A stretch of DNA of 60,062 nucleotides from Loigolactobacillus binensis. GTDB lineage: Bacteria > Bacillota > Bacilli > Lactobacillales > Lactobacillaceae. Under the pieces are notes generated by a model, which was not told the origin of the DNA, searched no databases, and saw only the letters and a list, made by a program, of their open reading frames with translations. Of this stretch, positions 9,009 through 18,031 are shown piece by piece. Numbering within the stretch: position 1 is the first letter of the stretch; each line of letters starts with the position of its first letter. The DNA lies in contig NZ_BJDN01000017.1 in NCBI RefSeq assembly GCF_005405165.1, positions 1 to 60,062 on the forward strand, written 5' to 3'. The translations under genes were made by a program, and so were the position numbers.

Positions 9009-9971
9009 TTATGCATTGACGATGAATTTAGCATTGTGCCCTTGCTCTAACAAAACCACGTTGTTGGCAACGATCGTTCCCATGGCAGCCCGGGCTTCGA
9101 CGGTGGCATTGCCAATATGTGGCGTTAAAATAACATTGTTTAATTTCTCCAACCCCGCCGTAACTTGCGGTTCGTGCTCATAAACATCCAGCGCCGCCCC
9201 ACCGATCACACCTTGTTGCAATGCAGTTAATAACGCGGCTTCATCGACGATCGGCCCCCGCCCAACATTGATCAAAAAAGCAGTGGCTTTCATCTCTTTG
9301 AAAACTGCAGCACTAAATTGATGGTGGTTATCTGGTTTTTGAGGTGCGTTGATACTGATAAAGTCACTGGTTTGAACCAAATCAGCGAATTCAACGTATT
9401 GCACACCCAAACTACGTTCCTCAGGATCAGTCAAACGATGGGGTTGCCAATATTGAACGTTCACCGCTAGTGCTCGTGCTTTACGGGCGACTTCACGACC
9501 AATATTACCGAAACCAACGATTCCCAAAGTTTTGCCAGCAATCTCACTACCTAAGAAATACAACGGTGCCCAACCTGGAAAACCGCTGGTCCGCATCTGC
9601 GCATCTCCTTCAACGATTCGATGGCTCAGCGCTAACATCAAGCCCACCGTCACTTCTGCCACTGAATTTGTGGAGACTGCCGGTGTATTCGTAACTTGAA
9701 TGCCTTTAGTTTTGGCATAGGCGGCATCAATATTATTAAAGCCGGCGCCAAAATTAGCGATCAACTTCAGCTTAGGCGCTGCGTCGATCACGGCTGCATC
9801 CACCTGCGTTGACAATGGCGTAATCAAATAATCGACATCAACGACACTTTTCAATAATTCCGCGTGTGAAATCAAGCCTTCGCCGGCGTACACACTGACC
9901 GTTAACCCATGGTCAGTCAAAATTTTAGTGGTTGCAGCAGGCAATTTAGCGGATAGAAAAACCTTACTCAT
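9009..9971 (-). CDS. D-isomer-specific 2-hydroxyacid dehydrogenase
   Basis: 320 residues, NAD-dependent reductase of 2-oxoacids. The NAD loop is GFGNIG (153-158), and the catalytic triad of the family is visible: R238 in NVGRGP, E267 and H285 in TPHIGNAT. It resembles the glyoxylate/hydroxypyruvate or phosphoglycerate-dehydrogenase-like branch more than fermentative D-lactate dehydrogenase; the substrate is not certain. Start supported by AAAGGAAG. Transcribed alone, between the arylsulfotransferase remnant and ddl. Confidence 0.88.
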   Translation of the reverse strand: MSKVFLSAKLPAATTKILTDHGLTVSVYAGEGLISHAELLKSVVDVDYLITPLSTQVDAAVIDAAPKLKLIANFGAGFNNIDAAYAKTKGIQVTNTPAVSTNSVAEVTVGLMLALSHRIVEGDAQMRTSGFPGWAPLYFLGSEIAGKTLGIVGFGNIGREVARKARALAVNVQYWQPHRLTDPEERSLGVQYVEFADLVQTSDFISINAPQKPDNHHQFSAAVFKEMKATAFLINVGRGPIVDEAALLTALQQGVIGGAALDVYEHEPQVTAGLEKLNNVILTPHIGNATVEARAAMGTIVANNVVLLEQGHNAKFIVNA

Positions 9972-10081
9972 CGTAAATCTCGCTTCCTTTTTTTAACGTT
10001 AAGTGACTGATAAGAATATAACTGTTAGCGATTACAGCTTTAGTATACCACGCTCTTTCGGCTACTATTCAGTTACTTTAC

Positions 10082-11122
10082 TTAGTCGGCCAATAACGCT
10101 AACTTACCATAAATAATCTGTTCGCATAATTCAGGATAACTGATTCCCACCGCAGCGGCTTCTTGCGGTAACAGCGAATGTGGTGTCATTCCTGGCAATG
10201 AATTACCTTCGAGTACGTAAAGCGCTTGCTGATCCCAAAGAAAATCGATCCGTCCATAATTAGTCAGACCGAGCACTGCCATTGTTGTCACGGCCAACGC
10301 CTGCATGTCTTCATAAACGGCCACTGGAATTTGCGGTGGTGTTTGATAAGTAGCACCATTAGTTTGATACTTATGCAAATAATCATACCAACCCTGATCG
10401 ACTATGATCTCAATGGCTGGTAAAACTTGCCCGTTGACTATCCCTACTGAAAATTCCCGGCCAGTAATGTACGCTTCGATCACAACCTTACTATCGAATT
10501 GAAAGGCTGCCACCACCGCTTGTTCCAATTCCATTGATGTATGAACAATCTGCATCCCAATACTGGAACCACCGTTTACTGGCTTGACTATTGCTGGCAA
10601 ACCGAAAGTCAGAGTAGGTAGAGGTTCGCCTTTTTTGACCACTGCATACCCTGGAGTTTGAATGTTGTGCTGCAGCAGTAGTTCCTTTGTTAGCTGCTTA
10701 TCCATTGCAATACCCGAAGCCAAGGCCCCACTACCTGTATAACGAATGCCGAACAAGTCAAAGGTGGCCTGCAACTTACCATTTTCGCCATCCTCACCAT
10801 GTAGCGCTAAAAAAACGATATCGGCAGCGGCACAAATCTCTAGAACATGGGGACCAAATAAGCCAGATCGGTCAGTGGTACGTAAAGCATCGATCGCTGC
10901 ATTGGTCAAAATCTCCGTGCTAATCGCATAATCGTTATTAACTGGTTGCCGTTGAAATAGCTCATCAATCGTGGCAACATCACTCAAAGCATCACCTAAA
11001 AATAAATCGATCAAAACCGCAGCATGCCCTTTCTTACGCAATGCTGCTGTAATTTTGGCACCTGATGATAAGGAAACGTTGCGCTCTGGGCTACGGCCGC
11101 CGGCAAGTACGACAATTTTCAT
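10082..11122 (-). CDS. D-alanine--D-alanine ligase-type ATP-grasp enzyme
   Basis: 346 residues. N-terminal GGRSPERNVSL loop, central ALHGEDGENG, and ATP-grasp core with KPVNGGSSIGM and the C-terminal EGNSLPGMTPHSLLP. In the omega loop the sequence is YDYLHKY, i.e. tyrosine where D-Ala-D-Lac ligases of vancomycin-resistant lactobacilli carry phenylalanine, so D-Ala-D-Ala specificity is predicted (inference). The sequence is divergent from typical Ddl and may be a second, specialised copy. The frame extends to 11203, but GGAGG eight bases before the ATG at 11122 decides the start. Confidence 0.82.
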   Translation of the reverse strand: MKIVVLAGGRSPERNVSLSSGAKITAALRKKGHAAVLIDLFLGDALSDVATIDELFQRQPVNNDYAISTEILTNAAIDALRTTDRSGLFGPHVLEICAAADIVFLALHGEDGENGKLQATFDLFGIRYTGSGALASGIAMDKQLTKELLLQHNIQTPGYAVVKKGEPLPTLTFGLPAIVKPVNGGSSIGMQIVHTSMELEQAVVAAFQFDSKVVIEAYITGREFSVGIVNGQVLPAIEIIVDQGWYDYLHKYQTNGATYQTPPQIPVAVYEDMQALAVTTMAVLGLTNYGRIDFLWDQQALYVLEGNSLPGMTPHSLLPQEAAAVGISYPELCEQIIYGKLALLAD

Positions 11123-11338
11123 ATTCGGTTCCTCCAAATTAGATTTAGCCCCAAGCTTAGCACAAAAACGCGTTAAATTAAATAAGAAAGCGCTTGATTT
11201 CAATTGGTGCTATCATCCGATCATAATAAATTAACTTCATCTAGTTCTGGCGCTTAGTTTTGTAGACCGATTTCAATCTGTTTTATGCTTTTAATACTTA
11301 TTTAAATAAAATTAATATACATTTTTTACAAAAACAAC

Positions 11339-11366
11339 TTGTCTTTAAATTCATTGATGTTATAAT
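11339..11366 (+). promoter_or_regulatory. Strong promoter with no downstream protein gene
   Basis: TTGTCT (11339-11344) and a consensus TATAAT (11361-11366) with a 16-base spacer. The next 130 bases contain no ORF but end in a terminator, so the product should be a short RNA. Confidence 0.6.
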
Positions 11367-11372
11367 TAATTA

Positions 11373-11496
11373 TGTTTCATAGATGATTTTTCGGATCATT
11401 TATTCCTTTTAATATAACTGACTAAACAATTTACGTCTTCCTCCAGAGGCGTATCCCCACCTTTAATCCGACCAAATAAGCAGGGTCGGATTTTTT
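11373..11496 (+). ncRNA. Candidate small regulatory RNA of about 125 nt
   Basis: Bounded by a good promoter and a Rho-independent terminator. The 3' half contains a hairpin CGTCT...AGGCG whose loop exposes TTCCTCC, then an unpaired ATCCCCACCT, both complementary to Shine-Dalgarno sequences. Next comes the terminator stem TCCGACC / GGTCGGA (11467-11490) with a T6 tail. C-rich unpaired motifs that block ribosome sites are a feature of Gram-positive regulators such as RsaE/RoxS and FsrA; I cannot assign it to one of these families. No open reading frame with a ribosome site lies inside. Confidence 0.5.
11465..11496 (+). terminator. Terminator of the small RNA
   Basis: AATCCGACC pairs with GGTCGGATT around a ten-base loop, followed by a T-run at 11491-11496. 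Confidence 0.8.
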
Positions 11497-11550
11497 GTTG
11501 TCTAAATATATAAAATTTAATATAGATCAATTATGACTATCCATGAATCA

Positions 11551-11604
11551 TTTCTAAACAAAATACCCGTAAAAACAGCCCAAGCTGTTTTTTGCGGGTA
11601 TTTC
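11551..11604 (-). terminator. Terminator of the nanA-nanE operon
   Basis: A 19-bp stem with one mismatch (11561-11579 with 11584-11603). Read on the minus strand it ends in TATTTTGTTT, so it fits as the 3' end of the nan transcript about 150 bases after the nanE stop. The 150 bases between hold no recognisable feature. Confidence 0.75.
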
Positions 11605-11753
11605 TGTGTCTATTATTTTTAGTTACGCACTGACCATTCATAATTAAATTTCGCATGTGCCACCGCAGCCGGCTGGAATGACAGCTAACTGAACATGTCC
11701 TTAACGGCTAGATTATACGCGGTTCTTCGTTTGGAAAATATTATCGTTTTAGG

Positions 11754-12440
11754 TTAAATTGCGGCGATGAAGCGACTGGCAATTTCTAATGGTCGTGTGA
11801 TCGCACCACCGACAACGACCGCATGACAACCGAGATCTAAGCAGCGGCGAACTTTTTCCGGAAGATCGATCTTACCTTCAGCAATAACGGGGCGTTCGGC
11901 GACCGCGATCACTTGCTTCAAGTAAGCAAAATCATCGGCAGCAATATTCATTCCTTTAGTATCAGGTGTATAACCGTGCATTGTAGTCCCGATAATGTCA
12001 AAGCCCAGTTGATTGGCTTCACGAACATTATCTAGCGTTGCAGTATCCGCCATCAATAACGTATCCGGAAATTCACTACGCATTTGTTTGACAATATCTA
12101 CCAGTTGCTCATCATGCGGCCGTTTTTGCCCGGTAACATCGCAGGCCACCACTTCGGCACCGGTACTGGCAACCGCCCGCATTTCTTTGATAGTCGGCGT
12201 AATGTACACCGGCGAATCAGGGTAATCAATTTTGTTCAGCCCGATCATCGGTAAACCAACTTCATCTTGAATTGCTTGAATATCTACGATTGAATTAGCA
12301 CGAATGGCAACCGCACCGGCTTGCTTTGCTGCCAAAGCCATTCGGGCCATGATAAATGAGCTGTACAGCGGCTCACCTTTTAAGGCCTGACAGGAAATGA
12401 TCAACTTGCCTTTGACCGTTTCTAAAAAAGTATTTTTCAT
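11754..12440 (-). CDS. nanE: N-acylglucosamine-6-phosphate 2-epimerase
   Basis: 228 residues, TIM barrel of the NanE family, which converts N-acetylmannosamine 6-phosphate to N-acetylglucosamine 6-phosphate in sialic acid breakdown. Family features visible are ISCQALKGEPLYSS at the N-terminus, KIDYPDSPVYITPT, the ADTAT strand, VIAEGKID and the C-terminal AVVVGGAITRP phosphate loop. It follows nanA by 36 bases on the same strand, and nanK is divergent, so the three catabolic steps are clustered. Confidence 0.93.
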   Translation of the reverse strand: MKNTFLETVKGKLIISCQALKGEPLYSSFIMARMALAAKQAGAVAIRANSIVDIQAIQDEVGLPMIGLNKIDYPDSPVYITPTIKEMRAVASTGAEVVACDVTGQKRPHDEQLVDIVKQMRSEFPDTLLMADTATLDNVREANQLGFDIIGTTMHGYTPDTKGMNIAADDFAYLKQVIAVAERPVIAEGKIDLPEKVRRCLDLGCHAVVVGGAITRPLEIASRFIAAI

Positions 12441-12476
12441 TGTTGTGGCTCTTTTCTAGACTAAAATGTCCCTTAA

Positions 12477-13346
12477 TTATGCAAAATATTGCTGATAGAT
12501 TTTTTTAGCACCGGCGCGCATTTCTGGTGTTGGCTTACTCATTGGGGCACGACTGCAGCCAGCGTGAACGCCCATTTCTTCAAAGACCAATTTTAGACTG
12601 GGATAAATATCATTGGCGATCAGATCCAAAATACAATCATTACTGACATCTTGCAAGGCAAATGCCTGCTTAATATCACCAGCTTCAAAGGCAGCAATTT
12701 CAGCTTTGGCCCGCTTAGCATTTAAATTAAAGGTTGAGCCGATCGCACCGTCGATACCTAATGGTAAGGCAGAGATCAACATTTCGTCCGTGCCAAAATA
12801 GATCACTTTTTCTGGGAAAGCCGCCCGGATCCGCTGTAACAATAGGAAGTCATTATTTGTATATTTAACCCCGATCACTTTCGGATTTTCAAATAATTTA
12901 GCGAATTCATCTAAGGACAAAGTAACTCCTGATAAGGCCGGAATCGAGTAGATGATCAATTGTGTATCCAACCCGGCCAGAATCTGATCATAGTAGTTTT
13001 TGATCTGATCAAAGGTGAAATGATAATAAAATGGTGGTACTGCAGAAATTGTCTTATAGCCAAGTGCAACAGCGTATTTGGCCAGTTCCTTAGCTTCTTG
13101 TAAATTAACGGAACCAACTTGGGCGATCAAATCGACTTTACCGGCAGTTTCTTCGTAAGCGATCTTATAAACTAGTTTACGTTCTTCTGTGCTTAACATG
13201 AAGCTTTCACCAGTGCTGCCACCAACGTACAAACCGTCAATTTTATTGACGTCGATATTATAGCGTACCATTTCGCGAATACCTTGTTCATTAATTGAAT
13301 CGTCTTCATTAAAGGCCGTCATTAAAGCCGAGTATAATTTTTTCAT
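12477..13346 (-). CDS. nanA: N-acetylneuraminate lyase
   Basis: 289 residues, DapA/NAL-type class I aldolase that cleaves sialic acid to pyruvate and N-acetylmannosamine. GGSTGE (42-47) binds the pyruvate carboxylate, Y133 lies in IIYSIPA and the Schiff-base lysine K161 in GVKYTNND, the version typical of sialic acid lyases rather than dihydrodipicolinate synthase. First gene of the nanA-nanE operon, with a cre-controlled promoter upstream. Confidence 0.94.
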   Translation of the reverse strand: MKKLYSALMTAFNEDDSINEQGIREMVRYNIDVNKIDGLYVGGSTGESFMLSTEERKLVYKIAYEETAGKVDLIAQVGSVNLQEAKELAKYAVALGYKTISAVPPFYYHFTFDQIKNYYDQILAGLDTQLIIYSIPALSGVTLSLDEFAKLFENPKVIGVKYTNNDFLLLQRIRAAFPEKVIYFGTDEMLISALPLGIDGAIGSTFNLNAKRAKAEIAAFEAGDIKQAFALQDVSNDCILDLIANDIYPSLKLVFEEMGVHAGCSRAPMSKPTPEMRAGAKKIYQQYFA

Positions 13347-13418
13347 CCTGTATACCTCATTTGATTTATTTTATTATTGGTCTAACTCGCTCAAAAGTTA
13401 TCCAACCGCTCACTCAGT

Positions 13419-13456
13419 ACCATACACTTGGATAAAAAATATTGCAAACGTTTTAT
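13419..13456 (-). promoter_or_regulatory. nanA promoter with overlapping cre
   Basis: On the minus strand TTGCAA (13447-13442) and TATGGT (13424-13419) are spaced by 17 bases. The sequence TGCAAACGTTTTAT (13443-13456), cre-like at 12 of 14 positions, covers the -35. CcpA repression when a preferred sugar is present is inferred. Confidence 0.6.
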
Positions 13457-13528
13457 ATGATAATTATTTTCAAAAAGGCAATAAAACTCTGCTATAACTA
13501 GAAAGATAAAATTTTTTATTTTTTTAGT

Positions 13529-13570
13529 TTGAGAAAACAATTATTACATGCTACGATGAAAACGTTTTAA
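13529..13570 (+). promoter_or_regulatory. nanK promoter with cre
   Basis: TTGAGA (13529-13534), 17-base spacer, TACGAT (13552-13557), then immediately TGAAAACGTTTTAA (13557-13570), which fits cre at 13 of 14 positions. The site would block initiation. The two nan promoters are thus both under probable catabolite control. Confidence 0.62.
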
Positions 13571-13609
13571 AATCCATTATTTTATAACTTATAGAAATGA
13601 GATGAGTCG

Positions 13610-14473
13610 ATGTCTGATCAACTTTACTTAACCTTTGATATTGGCGGAACCACGATCAAATACAGCTTGATCGACCAACAACGTCAATTGAGTCATGGCG
13701 GTCGCTGTCCAACCGAACATAATCAGGGCGGCCATATTTTACAGCAACTTTTGAAGATCACTGCCGACTACCAAACACAACACGAATTAAGCGGTATTGG
13801 TGTCAGTACTGCTGGTATCGTCGGTGCCGCCGGCCAAATTCAATATGCTGGACCAACAATCCCTGGTTATCAAGGCACCCCGATCAAGGCTGCTTTGGAA
13901 AAACAAAGTGGCTTACCAGTATTGGTGGTTAATGACGTTGATGCCGCCCTACTGGGGGAACAATTAGCGGGTGCCGCCCAAGGAAAACAGACTGTTTATT
14001 GCGTAGCACTAGGTACCGGCATCGGGGGCGCTTATTTAGATCATGGCCAGCTATTAAATGGCGCTCACGCCACAGCAAATTCTTTAGGTTATACCTTATA
14101 TGATCCAGCAACCAAAACCAATTATGAACAACGTGCTTCTACTTTGACTTTAGACCATCAATTAGCCCAATTAGGCATCAGCGTGCCGGCGGCCTTTGAT
14201 CGTGCCCGCCGAAGTGAGCCTCCTTTCGTCACGCTAATCACGGATTGGGCTACCGAAGTTGCAACTGGTTTAGCCAATATTATTTTATTATTTGATCCGG
14301 AAATTTTGCTCATTGGTGGCGCCGTTTCCCAGCAAGGTGACTTTTTATTAGGCCTACTAAATCGTGCATTAGAACCATTATTGCCGCCTAATTTATGTAA
14401 AACTGAATTGTGCGTGACCCAATTAGCCGACAAAGCCCAATTATTTGGTGCTGTGGCCAAATTTTATAATTAA
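13610..14473 (+). CDS. nanK: N-acetylmannosamine kinase (ROK family)
   Basis: 287 residues with the ROK phosphate loop FDIGGTTIKYSLID (9-22), VNDVDAALLGE with the catalytic aspartate, and GTGIGGAYLDHG. The zinc motif CxCGxxGCxE of classical ROK kinases is absent (the region reads NSLGYTLYDPATKTNYEQ), as in several lactobacillal NanK-like kinases. It should phosphorylate N-acetylmannosamine for NanE; the assignment rests on the divergent nanA-nanE operon. A terminator follows. Confidence 0.82.
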   Translation: MSDQLYLTFDIGGTTIKYSLIDQQRQLSHGGRCPTEHNQGGHILQQLLKITADYQTQHELSGIGVSTAGIVGAAGQIQYAGPTIPGYQGTPIKAALEKQSGLPVLVVNDVDAALLGEQLAGAAQGKQTVYCVALGTGIGGAYLDHGQLLNGAHATANSLGYTLYDPATKTNYEQRASTLTLDHQLAQLGISVPAAFDRARRSEPPFVTLITDWATEVATGLANIILLFDPEILLIGGAVSQQGDFLLGLLNRALEPLLPPNLCKTELCVTQLADKAQLFGAVAKFYN

Positions 14474-14538
14474 GCGTTTACAAAATCTCAACTGCGTGTT
14501 ATGGTACTTAACGGAATAACTCGCTCAAATAAATACAA

Positions 14539-14590
14539 CCGCTACCTAACCACTTTGTTTTGACAAAGTCTGTTAGTAGCGGCTTTTTTT
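14539..14590 (+). terminator. Terminator after nanK
   Basis: Outer stem CCGCTAC / GTAGCGG with a second inner hairpin (ACTTTGT / ACAAAGT) and a T7 tail. Confidence 0.85.
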
Positions 14591-14635
14591 GTTGACAAAA
14601 TTTATTTCTGGATATTTATGAAGAGGTGCCAAACC

Positions 14636-15382
14636 ATGAAAGTATCAATCAATACGGCTGTGTTTCTAACTGATCTCCAAGCGCAAACTTCGCAACTAGA
14701 TTGTTTACGCCGCTTAACTGATTCGGCCATTGCGGCCATCGAAGTGCGCGGCGAATTCTTTAAGCCTAAAACTAAGGATGCAGAATTGGCAGCAATTAGT
14801 ACTTTATGCCAACAACAACATTGGCAGTTCTACTATTCTGTTCCTGAAGAACTTTTTCAAGGCGATCATCTTAACCCTACCTTAGCCGCCACACTTAAAA
14901 TGGCCCAACAATATCACATTAAGGCACTAAAATTCAGTTTAGGCAACATCACGAACATTACAACTGCCGATTTAATTGCGTTACGCCAGCAATTGGCCGC
15001 CACCACCATTCAGGTGACCATTGAAAATCAGCCCAATGCTAACGGTATTTTGGCCACTTTTGCTCAGCGCTTAGCATGGTTGAAACAGCAGCAGCTACCG
15101 TTAGGCTATACATTTGATGCCGGTAACTGGTGCTGGGTCGCTACTGATCCTTTGGCCGCCTTCATGCAAGTTCAACCGGCCATAACTATTTTCCATTTAA
15201 AGGCGATCCGAGCACGCACAACCGTTTTACTGGATACCCAACCAGCCGATTGGCAACAAATGTTAAACCGTTTGGCTGCTGATATACCAGTTTTTCTGGA
15301 ATACGCAATCCCTGCGGAACAGTTAGCAGCACAAATTGCACTGGTTAATCAGCAATTAGTACAACGGCAGGCGTTACTATGA
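14636..15382 (+). CDS. Xylose-isomerase-like TIM-barrel protein
   Basis: About 248 residues of the sugar phosphate isomerase/epimerase (AP endonuclease 2) superfamily. Metal-ligand-type residues appear in VTIENQPN (Glu), YTFDAGNW (Asp) and FHLKAIR (His), followed by FLEYAIP near the end. The reaction is unknown. The frame begins at 14618, but GAGGTG inside that extension places the start at 14636. Its stop overlaps the antiporter start (ATGA), so it forms an operon with the antiporter and the damaged symporter. Confidence 0.75.
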   Translation: MKVSINTAVFLTDLQAQTSQLDCLRRLTDSAIAAIEVRGEFFKPKTKDAELAAISTLCQQQHWQFYYSVPEELFQGDHLNPTLAATLKMAQQYHIKALKFSLGNITNITTADLIALRQQLAATTIQVTIENQPNANGILATFAQRLAWLKQQQLPLGYTFDAGNWCWVATDPLAAFMQVQPAITIFHLKAIRARTTVLLDTQPADWQQMLNRLAADIPVFLEYAIPAEQLAAQIALVNQQLVQRQALL

Positions 15383-16575
15383 CCTATTTAGTCCAACTAG
15401 TCCTTATTCTATTGTTGACCAAACTAGGGGCGCACGTTTCAAATCGACTAAAATTTCCCAGTGTGATCGGTGAGTTACTGGTGGGCGTGATCGCCGGACC
15501 AGCGATCCTGCATCTATTGGTGCCAACGACTTTTGTTCACTATTTTGCTGAACTAGGGGTCATTATTTTAATGTTTATCGCTGGCCTCGAAGGCGACCTT
15601 AATTTATTGCTGCGTTACTGGCGTCCCGCATTAACCGTGGCAACTTTAGGTGTAATCTTCCCTACAGTCGGCGCAGCGGCACTATGTATTTTTGTATTTG
15701 GTTTTCACTGGAGTACTTCCATATTTATCGGTTTAGTGCTCAGTGCCACTTCGGTCAGCATTTCAGTTCAAGTATTGAAAGAAATGGGCCACTTAAATAC
15801 CCGTGAAGGCGCCATTATTTTAGGCGCTGCCGTTGCTGATGATATTATGTGCGTCATTCTCTTGGGGATCTGTGTGGGCATTTTCGGTACAGGTGCCGCC
15901 AGTAACCAACCGCTGGCATTAATGCTGCTAACTAAGCTTTTATTTTTCGGAGCCATGTTTATTTTAGGCAGGTGGTTTGTTCCCCGTTTTCTGCAATTTT
16001 TCAGTCAGTTAACTGCCAGTGAAAATGAAACTACCGGCGCCATTATTTTATGTTTTGGCTTTGCAGCAATTGCTGTGGCGTTGGGTATGAGTGACGTTCT
16101 CGGTGCTTATTTTGCTGGACTTGCTATTTCCCAAACTAATTTTAAAGACAAACTTGCACTGAAAATCGAACCGATCGGTTATGCACTTTTCATTCCTGTT
16201 TTCTTTGTTAGCATTGGTCTAAATATTAGCTTTACCGGCATGCAACACGATCTACCGTTTATTGGTGCATTGATCATTATCGCTATTCTCGGTAAACAAA
16301 TTGGTGGCGCACTAGGCGCGCGTTTATTCCATTTGGATTGGCCGGCCGCTAATGTTGTCGGAGCTGGAATGATCTCCCGCGGCGAAATGGCATTAGTCGT
16401 TGCTAACGTGGCTTTAGGCGCCCATTTGATCGATCAAAATCACTATACAGCCATGATTGTGGTCACCGTAGTCACTACGATCATTGCCCCATTCGTTCTG
16501 AAATTATTTATTCAACAATCTGTTAACCAACCTGTTAAGTCTATAAAAATCAACGAGGTGAAGTCTAATGAATAA
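15379..16575 (+). CDS. CPA2-type cation:proton antiporter
   Basis: 398 residues, about 12-13 hydrophobic segments. The family core is visible: PSVIGELLVGVIAGP in the first segments, FIAGLEGDL, and the double aspartate AVADDIMCVILLG of sodium/proton exchangers of the NapA/KefB type. It probably exchanges sodium (or potassium) for protons at the plasma membrane, which would fit partnership with a sodium-coupled symporter next door. No C-terminal TrkA domain. The last codons overlap the ribosome site of the symporter gene. Confidence 0.82.
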   Translation: MTYLVQLVLILLLTKLGAHVSNRLKFPSVIGELLVGVIAGPAILHLLVPTTFVHYFAELGVIILMFIAGLEGDLNLLLRYWRPALTVATLGVIFPTVGAAALCIFVFGFHWSTSIFIGLVLSATSVSISVQVLKEMGHLNTREGAIILGAAVADDIMCVILLGICVGIFGTGAASNQPLALMLLTKLLFFGAMFILGRWFVPRFLQFFSQLTASENETTGAIILCFGFAAIAVALGMSDVLGAYFAGLAISQTNFKDKLALKIEPIGYALFIPVFFVSIGLNISFTGMQHDLPFIGALIIIAILGKQIGGALGARLFHLDWPAANVVGAGMISRGEMALVVANVALGAHLIDQNHYTAMIVVTVVTTIIAPFVLKLFIQQSVNQPVKSIKINEVKSNE

Positions 16576-17949
16576 AGCTGGGTTTGGTACCTCGCCGGTT
16601 TTAGTATTTATGCCACCACATTAAGTGCAATCACTTTTATGTCGACACCTGAACAAGCCTTTTTACAAGATTGGTCCTACGCTTTCGGTAATCTGAGTAT
16701 TCTGCTGATGGTTCCTTTCCTGATAAAATACTACGTCCCATTCTTTAGAAAGTTAAAGGTCACTAGTGCTTATGAGTATTTAGAAGAGCGCTTTCACCCA
16801 GTAATGCGGATCTTGGGTAGTGTTTTATTTATGCTTTACCATATTGGCCGAATTGCAATTGTTATCTACTTACCCATTCTTGCGATCACTTCAGTTTCCG
16901 ATATTGATCCGATCATTATTCCATTGATCGTCGGTGGTTTATGTATCGTTTACACGTTTCTTGGTGGTATTGAAGGCGTTATCTGGAGCGATGTTATCCA
17001 AGGGTTCTTATTACTTGGTGGCGCGATTTTAGTTTCTATTTTAGGTGCCCATTACATTGCTGGCGGTTGGGGGACGATCGCTCATGATGCCGTCACAAAT
17101 CACAAATTGATTTCAGGTTATGATTTCCAATTTAGTGATCTCTCTAAATTTGTTCCCTTGATTTTTGCCGGTCAAATTTTCAATGGTTTATATCAATATA
17201 CTGGCAGCCAGGATGTTGTTCAACGCTACCAGACAACTGGTTCTATGAAAGAAGCTGCTAAGTCATTATGGACTAATGGTTTCTTGGCATTGATCACCAT
17301 TCCTATTTTCTACGGTATGGGCACTGTTTTATTCAGCTATTACAAACATACCGTTGCCTTACCAAAAAATTTCAATACTTCGGCGATCGTTCCTTACTTT
17401 ATCGTTAACGTTTTGCCCGCCGGTATTGCTGGATTAGTTATTGCAGCAATTTTTGCCGCTGCTCAATCAACTGTTGCCTCCAGTTTAAATGCCATTTCAT
17501 CATGTGCCGTTACTGATTTTAAACAACGGTTCTTCGATGATAAATTTAAAAAAATCAGCGATGTTACCTTAGCGCGAATCATCATCGTGGTTGCCGGCCT
17601 ATTGAGTTTGGCCTTAGCCATTTATTTGATGCTAGGCAACACTTCCCAAACTTGGAACTTATTCTTAGCCATTACCGGGATCTTCGGTGTCCCAATCGCC
17701 GGGATCTTCGCGGTCGGTATTTTTACCGAAAAAGCCAATACACCAGGTGTGTTGATCGGCTTGATCGCAGCTGCGATCATCACTTATTTTGTTCAGGCAG
17801 CCGCGGTTTCACCTTTTATTGTTAGCTGTGTTTCCTTTATCTCGGCCTTTGTTATCAGCTATGTCGTCAGTCTCTTCACACCTGGCTATCACAAAAACAT
17901 TGTCGGTTTAACCGTCGCAACTAAGGATCAAGCGTACACCGGTAAATAA
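16568..17949 (+). pseudogene. Sodium:sialate symporter (SSS family), 5' end deleted
   Basis: From 16639 the frame encodes 436 residues of an SSS transporter (MSTPEQAFLQDWSYAFGNLS, then about 12 membrane segments). The canonical residues AGFSIYATTLSAITF lie just before that ATG in the same frame but without a start codon; they connect upstream to the antiporter's TAA stop. A GAGGTG ribosome site and ATG at 16568 begin another frame that stops after 19 codons. The first roughly 45-50 residues, including the first membrane helix, are therefore missing, apparently through a small deletion with frameshift. Translation from 16639 is possible but activity is doubtful. Sialate as substrate is inferred from the nan genes. 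Confidence 0.7.
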
Positions 17950-17986
17950 TACGCTGGTGGTGCTACTCTTTAATCTAAAAAAAACA

Positions 17987-18030
17987 AAAAACTAGTGGCT
18001 GAATTAAACCTCAGCGCCACTAGTTTTTTT
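17987..18030. terminator. Terminator after the symporter
   Basis: AAAACTAGTGGC pairs with GCCACTAGTTTT and is followed by T-rich sequence; the A-run on the other side lets it also stop the convergent minus-strand genes. Confidence 0.85.
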
Positions 18031-18031
18031 G

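Noticed and set aside
11204..11753. tRNA gene, T-box or other metabolite riboswitch in the ORF-free gap
   Set aside because: No cloverleaf, no T-box sequence and no downstream gene on that strand; the promoter-to-terminator unit fits a small RNA better.
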